A DNA stretch of 53,986 nt from an uncultured bacterium (GCA_937890835.1 CALADF010000047.1:1-53986); one strand, 5' to 3'. Counted from the stretch's first letter, positions 16,160 through 25,276 are shown. Numbers and translations: made by a program. Notes: generated by a model not told the origin, from the sequence alone.

Positions 16160-16165
16160 TTTCGG

Positions 16166-17680
16166 ATGGGTGTCCCAATTGTCGAGCGCGCATCGGGCAT
16201 ACGACTGTGTGCGGGTTATGTCGGTTATGCCTTCATATTCGCGGGCGCGATCGTCATGGTTCCCCTTTTGACGCTTCTCTTTTTTCCTGAAGAGCGCGTC
16301 CTCGCGCCTTGTTTTATCTTTCCCGGCGTGGGAGCTATGTTACTCGGGTACCTTATTTGCTTCATGTCGATCAAAGGATTTGAGAAGGGCCGCTTGAAGA
16401 AAAGCGAAGACGCTCTTGCCATTACCGCTTCTTGGATCTGCGCTGTGGCGGTTTTCGCGTTGCCCTTCATAGCAACTGGCGATTATACGTTGCCTCAGGC
16501 GGTGTTTGAAGCGACGAGCGGGCTGACCACCACGGGGCTTTCGATTGTGGATGTTGCGTCGTGTTCGCATCTCATGTTGCTGCATCGTTCGATGATGCAC
16601 TTCTTCGGGGGTGTCGGCCTCCTTCTTGTTTTGGCGAGTCTTGTGAGCGATAACGGCGTTTTGAGAATCTACAACGCCGAGGGTCATACCGACCGTCTTC
16701 TGCCGTCCGTTGCGGGGACGGCTCGCATGATTCTCGCTCTCTACACGGGCGTTATCGCCGTCGGCGTGTTCGCCTACGTTGTGTGCGGGATGCCTCTTTT
16801 CGATGCGGTGAACATGTCCATATCGGCGGTATCAACGGGTGGTTTCGCCGTCGAGTCCGCGAGTGTCGGTGCGTATGAAAGCGCGTCCATCGAGGTTGTT
16901 TCCATCGTGCTTATGATGTTGGGAGCGACGAACTTCTTAGCGCTCTATCTTTTGCTCAAAGGGAATGTGAAGGCGTTTTTCCATCATGCGGAGACCAAGG
17001 CGTTTTACGGTGTCGTTCTAGCGGTTTCTCTTGTCGTTGGATTGGTCATCGTCGGTGATGGGTCGCAAGATCCGTTGTGGCGCGTCGGCCTTGATTCCCT
17101 GCTTCATGTTGTTTCGGTGATCACGACGACGGGCTTTCAGGCCGTGGATTCTTTTGCCGCGTATCCTTCCGCTGTGCTTTTGCTGTTTATCATGCTTATG
17201 TTTTTAGGGTCCGAGGCGGGTTCAACCGCCGGAGGCATCAAGATGTATCGCATCGTGGTCATAGTCAAGGGTCTTTTTTGGACCTTGCGAGATGGCTTTG
17301 GGCATCGTCGCAACATTTACAGTCGTAAAATCAGCCGTTTCGGGAAGAGGATCGATTGCACGGACGAGGAGTGCTGGGCGGCGTTCGCGTATGCGCTTTT
17401 GTTCCTCGGCATGTTCGTTATCGTAAGCTTTGTCTTCGCTCTCGCCGGCGCATCGCTCGAGGAGGCTGTGTTCGAGTCTGCGTCTTGCCTTGGCAATGTC
17501 GGGGTTGGCATTGGCTTTATCACCGCAGATTCTTCTCCGATTGTTCTTTGGACGGCGTCTGCGGGCATGCTGCTTGGAAGGCTCGAGATCATTCCAGTGT
17601 TTTTGGGCTTTTGGAAAATGGGGTCGATCGCGAGGGCTGCGATATCCGATCGCCTTTCTCGAGGAAAGGAAGCTCGTTGA
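16166..17680 (+). CDS. trkH: TrkH/KtrB-type potassium uptake pore
   Basis: 504 aa, polytopic. The four pore loops of the SKT family can be followed by their filter glycines: T-S-G-L-T-T-T-G-L-S (about 117-126), S-A-V-S-T-G-G-F-A, V-I-T-T-T-G-F-Q-A and S-C-L-G-N-V-G-V-G-I-G. It imports K+ across the inner membrane under control of the RCK proteins encoded just upstream. The start is 6 bases after the second trkA-like gene, and the gene ends 1 base before the kinase gene, so all four are co-transcribed. Length is close to E. coli TrkH. Confidence 0.92.
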   Translation: MGVPIVERASGIRLCAGYVGYAFIFAGAIVMVPLLTLLFFPEERVLAPCFIFPGVGAMLLGYLICFMSIKGFEKGRLKKSEDALAITASWICAVAVFALPFIATGDYTLPQAVFEATSGLTTTGLSIVDVASCSHLMLLHRSMMHFFGGVGLLLVLASLVSDNGVLRIYNAEGHTDRLLPSVAGTARMILALYTGVIAVGVFAYVVCGMPLFDAVNMSISAVSTGGFAVESASVGAYESASIEVVSIVLMMLGATNFLALYLLLKGNVKAFFHHAETKAFYGVVLAVSLVVGLVIVGDGSQDPLWRVGLDSLLHVVSVITTTGFQAVDSFAAYPSAVLLLFIMLMFLGSEAGSTAGGIKMYRIVVIVKGLFWTLRDGFGHRRNIYSRKISRFGKRIDCTDEECWAAFAYALLFLGMFVIVSFVFALAGASLEEAVFESASCLGNVGVGIGFITADSSPIVLWTASAGMLLGRLEIIPVFLGFWKMGSIARAAISDRLSRGKEAR

Positions 17681-17681
17681 G

Positions 17682-19163
17682 ATGAGTGATGACGTGAAGG
17701 GTTCTTTTGCTGTGGGAAAAGTAACGCTGGCGCACGCTTTCGTCGCTGTGCTTCTGCTGGTCGTCGGGATGCTCACGGCGTATGGGTTCGATCTTGCCGG
17801 CGTAAGGCCCGAGAATTCCTTTCTCGTGTTCACGCTTGGTATTGTTATCATCGTGATCGAGACGAACTCGCCTTTCTGGGGCGTTTTCCTCGGCGTTGCC
17901 TATCCTGTTCTTTTCGATTTTCTTCTTATCGAGCCGCGTTTTCAGATGCACGCCTATGACCCAGGGTTTTTTCTCTCGTGTGCGGTATTTGTCATGGTGG
18001 CGCTCATTCTCGGGTCGCTTACCGTCCGCCTTAGAAAGCAACTCGAAAGATCGGAGCATGACGAGCGGGTTCTCGTCCTGTTGAACAAGATGGGATCGAG
18101 CCTGATCAACTCATCGTCAGCGGAAGATGCATGCCAGAAGGTGGAGCGTTCGCTACATTTGGCGATCAAGCGACACGTTGACGTTTCGCTTGATTTCCCC
18201 GAAGAAGGCGATCGGGCTGCTCGGCTTTGCTTCGAAGCGGGTTGCCCTGCGGGAGCGGGGGAGACGGATTATCCCGATAGCAGTTTCTTGTATTTGCCGC
18301 TTAAGGCGAAATCCCGCACTTTCGGCATCGTTTCCATCGACTGCTCCGCAGGTCCTCTCGAGGATTCTGATCGGATGTTGTTGGATTCTGCCATAGCCCA
18401 GACCGTCGTGGTCCTTGAGCGAAACGAGCTCGAGGATGCGACGCGTGATTCGAGAATTCGTCACGAGTACGAACGTCTCAAGACCAATCTGCTGCGCAGC
18501 GTCTCGAGCAATATGAAAAATCCGTTGGCTCATATTGTTTCGACTATCGAGCATATGAAGATTGATGACGATGCCGCGATGGGCGAGAAAGCCGCAGATG
18601 CGCTACATTCCGTTGAATCGGATGCGCGGGGTCTCATGAAAACCGTTGACGGGCTGATGAGTATCGTTTGCGTTCAGGATCAGGGAGGTGATCTGAGCAA
18701 GAAGCCCGTGCGCGTCGCCGCCCTTATAGCCGATGCGGTCGAGCGAGTGTCGAACTCCCTCGGCTCGCATCGCATTGAGGTTTCCCTCGAAGACGAGGAT
18801 CTGGTCGCTCCTTTGCATAAGGGGCTGATCGAGCAGGTGCTGGTCAACCTTATAGATAACGCGATCGTTCATACTTATCCCGATGCCGTTATTTCGATAA
18901 ACGCGGGCAGAAAGCTCGGGATGCTCGTCGTGTCCGTCGCCGACAATGGAGGAGGCCTTGCTCCTGACCAGATCGGCACTGTTCTCAGCCGTCTTCAATC
19001 GGGGGATGCGTTTCCTCTAGACGGTTCGTGCGGATCGGGGTTGGGGCTTGCCGTTTGCAAGTCGATCGTGGAAGCTCACGATGGTTTTATTGTTTTGGAG
19101 AATAATCCTTACGGAGGCGTGACAGCGAGCTTTTCCCTGCCCATGGACGGAGCGCTTTCCTGA
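17682..19163 (+). CDS. KdpD-like membrane sensor kinase lacking the phosphoacceptor His
   Basis: 493 aa. A four-helix DUF4118 membrane domain (about residues 14-115, with L-I-E-P-R-F and A-Y-D-P-G-F-F as in KdpD) is followed by a GAF-like domain (about 125-250) and a dimerisation helix. The HATPase domain has an intact N box (N-L-I-D-N-A), G1 (D-N-G-G-G-L) and G2 (G-S-G-L-G-L). The N-terminal KdpD/USP sensor half of E. coli KdpD is absent. The H box that should read S-H-D-L-R-T-P-L is S-S-N-M-K-N-P-L, so Ser276 replaces the phosphorylated His. No response regulator is adjacent. ATP binding may remain, but ordinary His-Asp signalling looks impossible. It is last in the Trk operon. Confidence 0.88.
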   Translation: MSDDVKGSFAVGKVTLAHAFVAVLLLVVGMLTAYGFDLAGVRPENSFLVFTLGIVIIVIETNSPFWGVFLGVAYPVLFDFLLIEPRFQMHAYDPGFFLSCAVFVMVALILGSLTVRLRKQLERSEHDERVLVLLNKMGSSLINSSSAEDACQKVERSLHLAIKRHVDVSLDFPEEGDRAARLCFEAGCPAGAGETDYPDSSFLYLPLKAKSRTFGIVSIDCSAGPLEDSDRMLLDSAIAQTVVVLERNELEDATRDSRIRHEYERLKTNLLRSVSSNMKNPLAHIVSTIEHMKIDDDAAMGEKAADALHSVESDARGLMKTVDGLMSIVCVQDQGGDLSKKPVRVAALIADAVERVSNSLGSHRIEVSLEDEDLVAPLHKGLIEQVLVNLIDNAIVHTYPDAVISINAGRKLGMLVVSVADNGGGLAPDQIGTVLSRLQSGDAFPLDGSCGSGLGLAVCKSIVEAHDGFIVLENNPYGGVTASFSLPMDGALS

Positions 19164-19319
19164 CGGGCTCGCGCATCGCTCTCCTGCATTTGAAAGATGG
19201 CGCATTTGGGATTTTTTCGCCGCCTTTTCTAAGGAGCCGACCTTCAGTGCAAAGGCGGGTCGGTCTGCTGAGCGCAAGAGGTTGACGTGTTGCGCTTTCC
19301 GTGCTTATTCAAGACGAGG

Positions 19320-19355
19320 GCGGGCCGAGGGCTTTGTCGAGCGCGTTCGGCCCGC
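19320..19355. terminator. Hairpin between convergent operons
   Basis: GCGGGCCGA and its complement (19347-19355) lie between the Trk operon (plus, ends 19163) and the Fe-S gene (minus, ends 19388). GACG/CGTC just outside nearly extends the stem. It probably serves both directions, although T runs are short. Confidence 0.5.
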
Positions 19356-19387
19356 GTCGTTTAAGCCGTAATTATCGGGCTGCGTGA

Positions 19388-19729
19388 CTATGCGCGATAG
19401 ATGACGCAGTGACGTCCTTCGGATTCCTTCACGATGTCTTCGAAGGGGCCGACTTTCAGCGCAAGGGTGGGGCAGCCTGACATGCACAGGGGGTTGCCGC
19501 CCTGTGCTTCGTAGCAGGTTCCGCACTTGTCTAGAACCGGTGCGGGAACGTGGTACTGACGCAGCTTGCCGTCGACCAGCCAAGGCTCGCGGCGGATCAG
19601 CTTCATCCAGTCCTCGTCGTAGGGGTAGCGGTGCGTTTCTCGACACGCCGCCTCGCATCCGAAGCATCCGAGGCAGTCGTCGAGATCGATGAGCATGGCG
19701 ATGCCGTTGCCGTCAACGCGCTTCTTCAT
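19388..19729 (-). CDS. 4Fe-4S electron-transfer subunit of the second molybdenum enzyme
   Basis: 113 aa. Cluster motifs are C-L-G-C-F-G-C-E-A-A-C at about residues 19-29 and C-G-T-C ... C-M-S-G-C near 69-86, giving two [4Fe-4S] centres. Its ATG overlaps the TAA of the molybdenum subunit (TAATG), which implies translational coupling and equal amounts. It has no signal peptide or membrane anchor, so it is a cytoplasmic shuttle subunit like those at 2166-2501 and 27807-28136, from which it differs in the spacing of the second motif (G-T-C-Y-E-A-Q-G-G). Confidence 0.9.
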   Translation of the reverse strand: MKKRVDGNGIAMLIDLDDCLGCFGCEAACRETHRYPYDEDWMKLIRREPWLVDGKLRQYHVPAPVLDKCGTCYEAQGGNPLCMSGCPTLALKVGPFEDIVKESEGRHCVIYRA

Positions 19730-21948
19730 TACAGATCACCTCTTCCAGCTTCGATCTTGCACAGCGAGGAGCGCATGGGGGTGGCTCCGTAGCCCGGCTC
19801 GCTGGGTTCGGAGGGAACCAAGATGTTGCCGTTGGCCTTGTCCCAGCCGTAGCCGGGAAGTCCCAGCTCGGGGCACTCGTCGCGCCAGCCTGCGCGCGGG
19901 ATGCACACTACGCCCTTCTTCGTCTCGCGTGTGATGAGGGCCTTCGAAATGATCTTGCCGCGCGGTGAGGAAATGGTCACCCATTCGCCGTCGGTGATGC
20001 CGTAGGTTTGCGCGTCGTCCGGGTGGATCAGCGCGAACGGATCGGGGTACAGCTTGCGCTGCGAGGGGATGTTCGTCCACGCGGAGTGGAAGAACGAGTA
20101 CACGCGGAAGCCGGTGCTGGCGATGAGCGGGTATTCCTTGGCCAGCTCGGGCTGGGAAAGCGGGCTCTCGAACGGCTCAGTGTAGTCGGGAATGGGGTCG
20201 TACCCAAACGCCGCCATGGTGTCGCTCCAGAACTCCACGCGCCCGGTGGGCGTGTTGAACCCGGGTTTGCCGTCGGGGCGCAGGCCGCCGGTCTCGTAGC
20301 GCTTGCGCTCGATCTCGCCTGTGGCCGTCATGCTGGGATCGGTGTTGCGGAACGGCTCGGACTGGAACTCTTCCCAGGTCATGTCGAGGTTGTAGAAGGT
20401 CTTGAAGCGCCAGAGCACCATTTCCTTCTCGTTTGCCCACGGCCAGTCCTCGGGCTTGATGCGCTTGCCCCACTGCAGGAAGAACCACCAGTCGTCTTTG
20501 CACTCGCCGGGAGCTTCGACTGCCTGGTCGAAGGTGAACAGCATGTTGCCGTCGAGCTCTTCGTCGTACGTGCAGCGCTCGGACCAGTCCGCCGACGGGA
20601 AGATGAGGTCGGCAAGCTTGGTGGAAGGCGACATGTAGAAGTCCTTCGAAGCCACGAACTCCAGGTTGGGCGAGGTCAGGGCCTTGTAGGTGAGGTTGGC
20701 GTCTTCATAGCACAGAAGCGGGTCGTTGGCGATGGCGATGAACGCCTTCACGGGGCGTGGCTCGCCGGTGATCATGGCCTTGAACACGGTGTTGGGGTCG
20801 TTCGAACGGCCGAATGCTTTGTACAGCGGGTGTTTCTCGCCGCCGTAGGTGAACACGTCGGGGCTGCTCGGATCGATGCCGTCCCATAACGTGATCTTGT
20901 CGTCGAGCATGACGTCGATTGCCTGCGGGAACTGCATGCCGCCTTCGACGTCGATGTAGCCCAGAAGGCCGTTCAGGCACGCGATGGCCCGTCCGCTTTG
21001 GATGGCGTTGGTGTGCATGCAGCCGGGTCCGAGTCCCACGCACATGCTCACGGGGCCGTTCGTTCCCAGGATGCGCGCCAGCTCGCGGATCTCATCGGGT
21101 TCGATCCAGGCCAGCTCGGCGGCCCATTCCGGCGTCATGTCCTTCACGCGCTCGGCCAATGCGTCGAAGCCGTACGTCCAGTTCTCCACCCACTCTTTGT
21201 CGTACCAGCCGTTCTCGATGATCTCGTGGATGACCGAAAGCGCGATGGCGCCGTCGGTGCCGGGGCGCGGCTGGATGGCCAGGTCGGCGTGCTTTGCCAT
21301 GTCGTGGAAGCGCAGGTCGATGACGATCAGTTTGAAGTCCTCGTCGTTGGCCTGCTTGTCGTAGACCACCTTGGCCCACGCGCGCTCCATCGAGGGGTTC
21401 TGGCCCCATAAGACGATGGTCTTCGCGCCGAAGATGTCGCCCGCGCCGCCGGAGGTTTGGCCCATGGTGAAGGCGAAGGGCACGATGTGCGGCATCAGGC
21501 ACACGTGGGTGGGAACAAGGCCCCACGAAGCCATGCCGAGCGAGGAGTTCAGGCGGATGTGCCAGTGGTTGGTGGTGCGGCCGGTGCCTTGGCCGGTGAT
21601 GATGGATTCAGGACCGTACTCGGCCGCCAAGCGTTTGCACTCGCTTGCCAGAATGTCGAGGGCCTCGTCCCACGAGATGCGCTCAAACTCGCTCTTGCCG
21701 CGGTTTCGCGGGTTGCGTTCGCCGTTGGGATCCCAATCGACGCGCTTCATGGGGTACAGCAGACGGTTGCTCGTGTTGTTATGGATCTCGCGTTGCGACA
21801 TGCCTGCGCCGCACAGGGTGCCTTGCGATTTCGGCATGTTCGGGTCGCCTTCGATTTTGGTGATCTGGTTGTTTTCGTCTGAATGAACCAGCACACCGCA
21901 TCGTGCGTGACAGGTGGTGCATACCGTTCTGGTGATCTTCTCTGCCAT
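19729..21948 (-). CDS. Molybdopterin (bis-MGD) oxidoreductase, DMSO-reductase superfamily, second enzyme
   Basis: 739 aa from the ATG at 21948, preceded by AGAGGAGAAACG. A classical N-terminal cluster motif is present (C10-T-T-C13-H-A-R-C17 and C46 in G-T-L-C). The predicted Mo ligand is Cys150 in T-H-V-C-L-M-P-H. G-T-G-R-T-T-N-H, L-W-G-Q-N-P and R-P-G-T-D-G-A-I-A mark the cofactor-binding folds, and G-Y-G-W-D-K-A-N lies near the end. There is no Tat signal. It is less like the other two enzymes here than they are like each other: it has the full C-x2-C-x3-C motif and lacks S-C-Y-G-P-R. A catechol-dehydroxylase or thiosulfate/polysulfide-reductase-like role are both possible; the substrate is unknown. 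A LysR gene is divergent. Confidence 0.87.
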   Translation of the reverse strand: MAEKITRTVCTTCHARCGVLVHSDENNQITKIEGDPNMPKSQGTLCGAGMSQREIHNNTSNRLLYPMKRVDWDPNGERNPRNRGKSEFERISWDEALDILASECKRLAAEYGPESIITGQGTGRTTNHWHIRLNSSLGMASWGLVPTHVCLMPHIVPFAFTMGQTSGGAGDIFGAKTIVLWGQNPSMERAWAKVVYDKQANDEDFKLIVIDLRFHDMAKHADLAIQPRPGTDGAIALSVIHEIIENGWYDKEWVENWTYGFDALAERVKDMTPEWAAELAWIEPDEIRELARILGTNGPVSMCVGLGPGCMHTNAIQSGRAIACLNGLLGYIDVEGGMQFPQAIDVMLDDKITLWDGIDPSSPDVFTYGGEKHPLYKAFGRSNDPNTVFKAMITGEPRPVKAFIAIANDPLLCYEDANLTYKALTSPNLEFVASKDFYMSPSTKLADLIFPSADWSERCTYDEELDGNMLFTFDQAVEAPGECKDDWWFFLQWGKRIKPEDWPWANEKEMVLWRFKTFYNLDMTWEEFQSEPFRNTDPSMTATGEIERKRYETGGLRPDGKPGFNTPTGRVEFWSDTMAAFGYDPIPDYTEPFESPLSQPELAKEYPLIASTGFRVYSFFHSAWTNIPSQRKLYPDPFALIHPDDAQTYGITDGEWVTISSPRGKIISKALITRETKKGVVCIPRAGWRDECPELGLPGYGWDKANGNILVPSEPSEPGYGATPMRSSLCKIEAGRGDL

Positions 21949-22301
21949 CGTTTCTCCTCTCTTGATCTGCCTGACGTGCGCGTGATCCGCCGATGCTTCG
22001 ACGCCTTCCTCCTCTCCGCGCCCGTCTCCCGAAGGGCGCTGTGTCGCGATTGCCCAGGCTGCTCGACGCTGCGGCGGTCGCTTTGTCGAGCGCTTCCGCG
22101 CGCAGGGGCGCGGGGATGAGAATCCGCTCGTCGGGTTTGCAGGCGTTTGCCGACGGCGGTTGATGTTGGAGAAATGTCCGATCTGGTTTGACTGTACGAC
22201 CTTGGAAGAGGGTTCGCCAGCAACGTTTCCAGCGTATTCGACAACCAAAGGTTGTTAATGGAACGGCGATGCGTGTATGCTCGTCGCAGGGGGTGTTGGC
22301 T
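21949..22301. promoter_or_regulatory. Divergent regulatory region between the molybdoenzyme and LysR genes
   Basis: 353 bases separate the enzyme start (minus) from the regulator start (plus), the normal place for LysR binding sites controlling both. I see no gene here and no single convincing T-N11-A box. The part nearest the regulator (22140-22270) is the more AT-rich. Confidence 0.5.
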
Positions 22302-23279
22302 GTGAGGGTGGAGACGCTTGAGTACGTGTTGGCCGTCGTTCGGCGCGGGTCTATTTCGCGTGCGGCAGATGAGGTGTTCGTTTCGGAGCAGGGCTTGAGC
22401 AAGGCTCTGAAAAACCTGGAAACCGAGTTGGGCGTTGCGATTTTCGAACGCTCGGGGAGAGGCGTGAGGCTGACGCGCGCCGGCGAGATCGTGGTGCGGC
22501 ATGCTGAGCGCATCGCGGCGTCGAAAGGGGACATGCTCGAAGAGCTTGGGCGTCTGGCGCTTGACGCGAATGCGTACGCGCAACCCGATGAATTGGAGAT
22601 AAGGGCGATGCCCTACGTTTGCAACACGCTGTTCAACACGTTGGAGCCCCTTATGGCTTCAAGCGGGCTTTCCGAATGCGTTGTGCGAGAGATCGATCTA
22701 GACGAAGTGCTGAGCGCGGTGCGTGTCGGGCGGTTGGAATCTTTCGCGCTCGTGGCGCTGCTCGAAGAGGAGCGTGCTTTGGTCGACTTCCGCCAGGATG
22801 ATGCGCGCGTGTGGTTCGAACCGATGTTCTCGACCGACATTGTGGCCATGGGCGACTTGTCGCTTTTACGGGAAGGCGGCGGCAGCATCACCGTCGAAGA
22901 GCTGTCGCGTTATCCGATCGCCTATTACAACGAGCAGGTGCTGAACCTTGTGGTCGATCGGTTGTTTGCCAGCCGTCCCGATTGCACCGCGCGCATCGCT
23001 CAGCACTCTTCAAATGCAGCGCAAATCGGGAAGATGGTTGCGGCGGGGCATGCGGTGACGTTCGGCGATACGTTCTCGCGCTACGCGTCGGGGGTGATGG
23101 GCGCCGAGGAGGAGGCTCCTGCGTTCGCGCGCGTCATTCCGACGCAGACGGTTACCGTTGGATTCCTGCTGGACGGGGGGAGCCCTCTTCTGGCGTCGCA
23201 GCTGAACTATGTGCGCTGTTTCAAAGCCATGCTGGAAAGCCGATTCGGCAACTATCTGAGGTTCTTCTCCGCGCGCTGA
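22302..23279 (+). CDS. LysR-family transcriptional regulator
   Basis: 325 aa from a GTG at 22302 (AGGGGG nine bases ahead); an ATG at 22269 would add 11 unlikely residues. The winged HTH is standard (V-E-T-L-E-Y-V-L-A-V-V-R-R-G-S-I-S-R-A-A-D-E-V-F-V-S-E-Q-G-L-S-K-A-L-K-N-L-E), followed by a two-lobed ligand domain. The recognition segment has E-Q-G in place of the commoner Q-P/Q-S. Divergent placement makes it the likely activator of the enzyme/Fe-S pair at 19388-21948, with the enzyme's substrate as probable co-inducer. Confidence 0.88.
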   Translation: MRVETLEYVLAVVRRGSISRAADEVFVSEQGLSKALKNLETELGVAIFERSGRGVRLTRAGEIVVRHAERIAASKGDMLEELGRLALDANAYAQPDELEIRAMPYVCNTLFNTLEPLMASSGLSECVVREIDLDEVLSAVRVGRLESFALVALLEEERALVDFRQDDARVWFEPMFSTDIVAMGDLSLLREGGGSITVEELSRYPIAYYNEQVLNLVVDRLFASRPDCTARIAQHSSNAAQIGKMVAAGHAVTFGDTFSRYASGVMGAEEEAPAFARVIPTQTVTVGFLLDGGSPLLASQLNYVRCFKAMLESRFGNYLRFFSAR

Positions 23280-23437
23280 CGGTACGGTCGCCGGGGACGC
23301 GCGATGGGGCGCGGACGGCGTGGCTGCGTGAGCTTCTGCTGGTTGTAAACATTCGGGAGGCTCGTTTCCCGGTTGCGATTGCACGTGCTAGAGTGTGCGC
23401 TAAGGCGAACGTCTTACCGAAGCGATAGGAGGCTTCC

Positions 23438-23593
23438 ATGAAGAAGTATGTGTGCCCGTGCGGATATGTGTACGACGAAGAGCTGGGCGATCCCGATTCT
23501 GGCATTGCTCCCGGCACGAAGTGGGAGGACATTCCCGAGGATTGGGTGTGCCCGGTGTGCGGTTTGAGCAAGGACATGTTCGACGAGGAGTAG
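23438..23593 (+). CDS. Rubredoxin with shortened first knuckle (C-x-C-G)
   Basis: 51 aa, ATG behind GATAGGAGGCTTCC. The sequence follows rubredoxin throughout (Y-V-Y-D ... G-D-P-D-S-G-I-A-P-G-T-K-W-E-D-I-P-E-D-W-V-C-P-V-C-G-L), with the second knuckle C-P-V-C-G intact. The first knuckle is C6-P-C8-G-Y, so only one residue separates the two ligands instead of two. It should still hold one Fe(Cys)4 centre, with altered geometry. Rubredoxins shuttle electrons in anaerobic cytosol, for example to peroxide or oxygen reductases. It is monocistronic, with a strong hairpin downstream. Confidence 0.93.
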   Translation: MKKYVCPCGYVYDEELGDPDSGIAPGTKWEDIPEDWVCPVCGLSKDMFDEE

Positions 23594-23673
23594 CGGCCGG
23601 CGAAGTGCTCGGCGCACGCGCTCTGCGTTCGGCGGTGCGCGAAGCGAGCGGCGGTTCGCGATAACGTTTGGGG

Positions 23674-23706
23674 AAGGCGCCGTCTGGAGGGTCCAGGCGG
23701 CGCCTT
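23674..23706 (+). terminator. Hairpin terminator downstream of rubredoxin
   Basis: AAGGCGCCGTCTGG-AGGGT-CCAGGCGGCGCCTT forms a 14-bp stem with one T-G pair, followed by a T-rich but interrupted tail. The bases between here and 23858 show no gene. Confidence 0.7.
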
Positions 23707-23858
23707 CGTGTTCGTTTGCTGCGGTTGTGCCTGTAGTTTGCGATGCGTACGTCAATCGGTTGCGTCTCCGCCTGCGGCGCCCTGCGCTTCGGCACCGAGC
23801 GGGGTACCGATGGGCGCGCGGGGGCGCACCGCCCTCGCCTCGATTCTCGATGCGCGAC

Positions 23859-24557
23859 TTAGGCGGCGGCACCCTGCGCGAGGAGTTGCTGCTTTAAGGC
23901 GGCAAGGCCCGCGCATGCGTCGCCGAGGCTGGCGGACAGACGCGCGCCCGATTCCGCACTGTTCGCCATGGCGGAGTCGAGGGCGACTTTTTGCTGTTGG
24001 TAGGTGCCGGTGAGAAGCTGACGTAGCAGTTCGGAAGTAACTTTCGCATCGTAGAGCGCGCGGTGGGCGCTGCTTTGATCGAGCTCCGCGCCGTACCAGT
24101 CTGCTGCGGTGGACAATTTCATCTGCCGGCCGTTGCCGACGTTCATGACGCGCGGGTAAACCGCCTGCAAGTCGAGCCAGCGACGCAGTTGCGGTGGGAC
24201 CTCGATGCTCTTGTGAGCGCATTCCCTTTTGATTTGGCGCTGGTCATTTTTGCTCCAGGCCACGATGCGCGAAGACGCGTCGCCGATCCACCGTGCGAGC
24301 GATGCGATAGCCTCTTCGAGCATAGGGGCTTGGCTGACATCGCAGGTTTTGATGCCCGTAAGAGCGATGATGTTCTTTCTGACGAACCGCGAGTACTGCG
24401 GTTTGACCAAGCAGCTGAACTCCCCTTTGGCGTTGCCCTGGGCGTCGAGCTTCACGGCGCCGATTTCGATGATCTCGAAGCGCAAGCCGCGCCCGACTTT
24501 TCGGGGCGTGGGATTGAATTCAAGATCGATGACGATGTTCTGCTCGTATGCGCACAT
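23859..24557 (-). CDS. DEDDh-type 3'-5' exonuclease (DnaQ/KapD-like)
   Basis: 232 aa. ExoI I-V-I-D-L-E-F (Asp11 and Glu13), a middle acidic motif in L-D-L-Q-A-V-Y, and ExoIII H-R-A-L-Y-D-A with the catalytic His make this a DnaQ-fold exonuclease. The closest pattern is the KapD/inhibitor-of-sporulation group that trims RNA or short DNA. An Ala-rich tail after residue 180 is probably helical. The ATG at 24557 follows AGGAGACCAGC. It stands between rubredoxin and a small membrane protein, with no functional link apparent. Confidence 0.85.
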   Translation of the reverse strand: MCAYEQNIVIDLEFNPTPRKVGRGLRFEIIEIGAVKLDAQGNAKGEFSCLVKPQYSRFVRKNIIALTGIKTCDVSQAPMLEEAIASLARWIGDASSRIVAWSKNDQRQIKRECAHKSIEVPPQLRRWLDLQAVYPRVMNVGNGRQMKLSTAADWYGAELDQSSAHRALYDAKVTSELLRQLLTGTYQQQKVALDSAMANSAESGARLSASLGDACAGLAALKQQLLAQGAAA

Positions 24558-24662
24558 GCTGGTCTCCTTCGTCTGGGTTTCAATGAGATTCTACGTCGAC
24601 GAAGGGAGCTCGCGTGTACCGCAAAATGGACAGGGGCGGCGGCTGTGTTGCGTGCGAGGGGT

Positions 24663-24923
24663 CTATTTTTTGTGCTTGCGTCGTTGCTTTTTCGAGGAGC
24701 TGAGCTCGTCGGAAAGGATTTTGAGCGGGGCGAGATCAAGTTCTCGGATAAACCTGCTATCGGGATCGCTTCCGACATATTCATTTATCTGCCGGCGGGC
24801 TTCCATGGTGACAGATTGCGGGCGATCTCGGCTCGCGCCCTTCCTTTTGTTGACTATCACGTTGCCGGCAACGGCGATAAGCAGGATTCCGACGAGTATG
24901 CAAGAGAAAAGCTCTGGCGTCAT
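24663..24923 (-). CDS. Small single-pass membrane protein
   Basis: 86 aa from an ATG behind AGGAGGCCAGCC. One hydrophobic helix (L-F-S-C-I-L-V-G-I-L-L-I-A-V-A-G-N-V-I-V, residues 5-24) is followed by a charged cytoplasmic part ending in a Lys/Arg-rich tail (K-K-Q-R-R-K-H-K-K). The family is not recognised. It lies upstream of the exonuclease on the same strand, about 105 bases away, so co-transcription is possible. Confidence 0.65.
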   Translation of the reverse strand: MTPELFSCILVGILLIAVAGNVIVNKRKGASRDRPQSVTMEARRQINEYVGSDPDSRFIRELDLAPLKILSDELSSSKKQRRKHKK

Positions 24924-25276
24924 GGCTGGCCTCCTTGGGGCTTGCTTGTCCTCTAGCGGCGGATCGAGCATTCGGTAGAGAGCTATCGGCGACGGGGCGT
25001 GCAGCTGCCGGGCTCAGTTGCGCATCCGTTGACCTTTTCGAGGCAGGTGGACGCATTGGAATATCAGCGGGCATTTTACCCGACTGATGGCGATGAAACG
25101 TTGTGCGGCTTATGCATTTCCCGCATAGCGAAAGCGAATTGCGCAACGATGAGACATTCGGTCCGGCTATGCAGCAAGTGCAAAATTCAATCCATTCCGC
25201 CTTTCCTATAGTTGAACACGCATCGAGCGAACGCCGATGAGTTGCTCGCGGCCATGACGAGGGGAGGGTGAGACGT

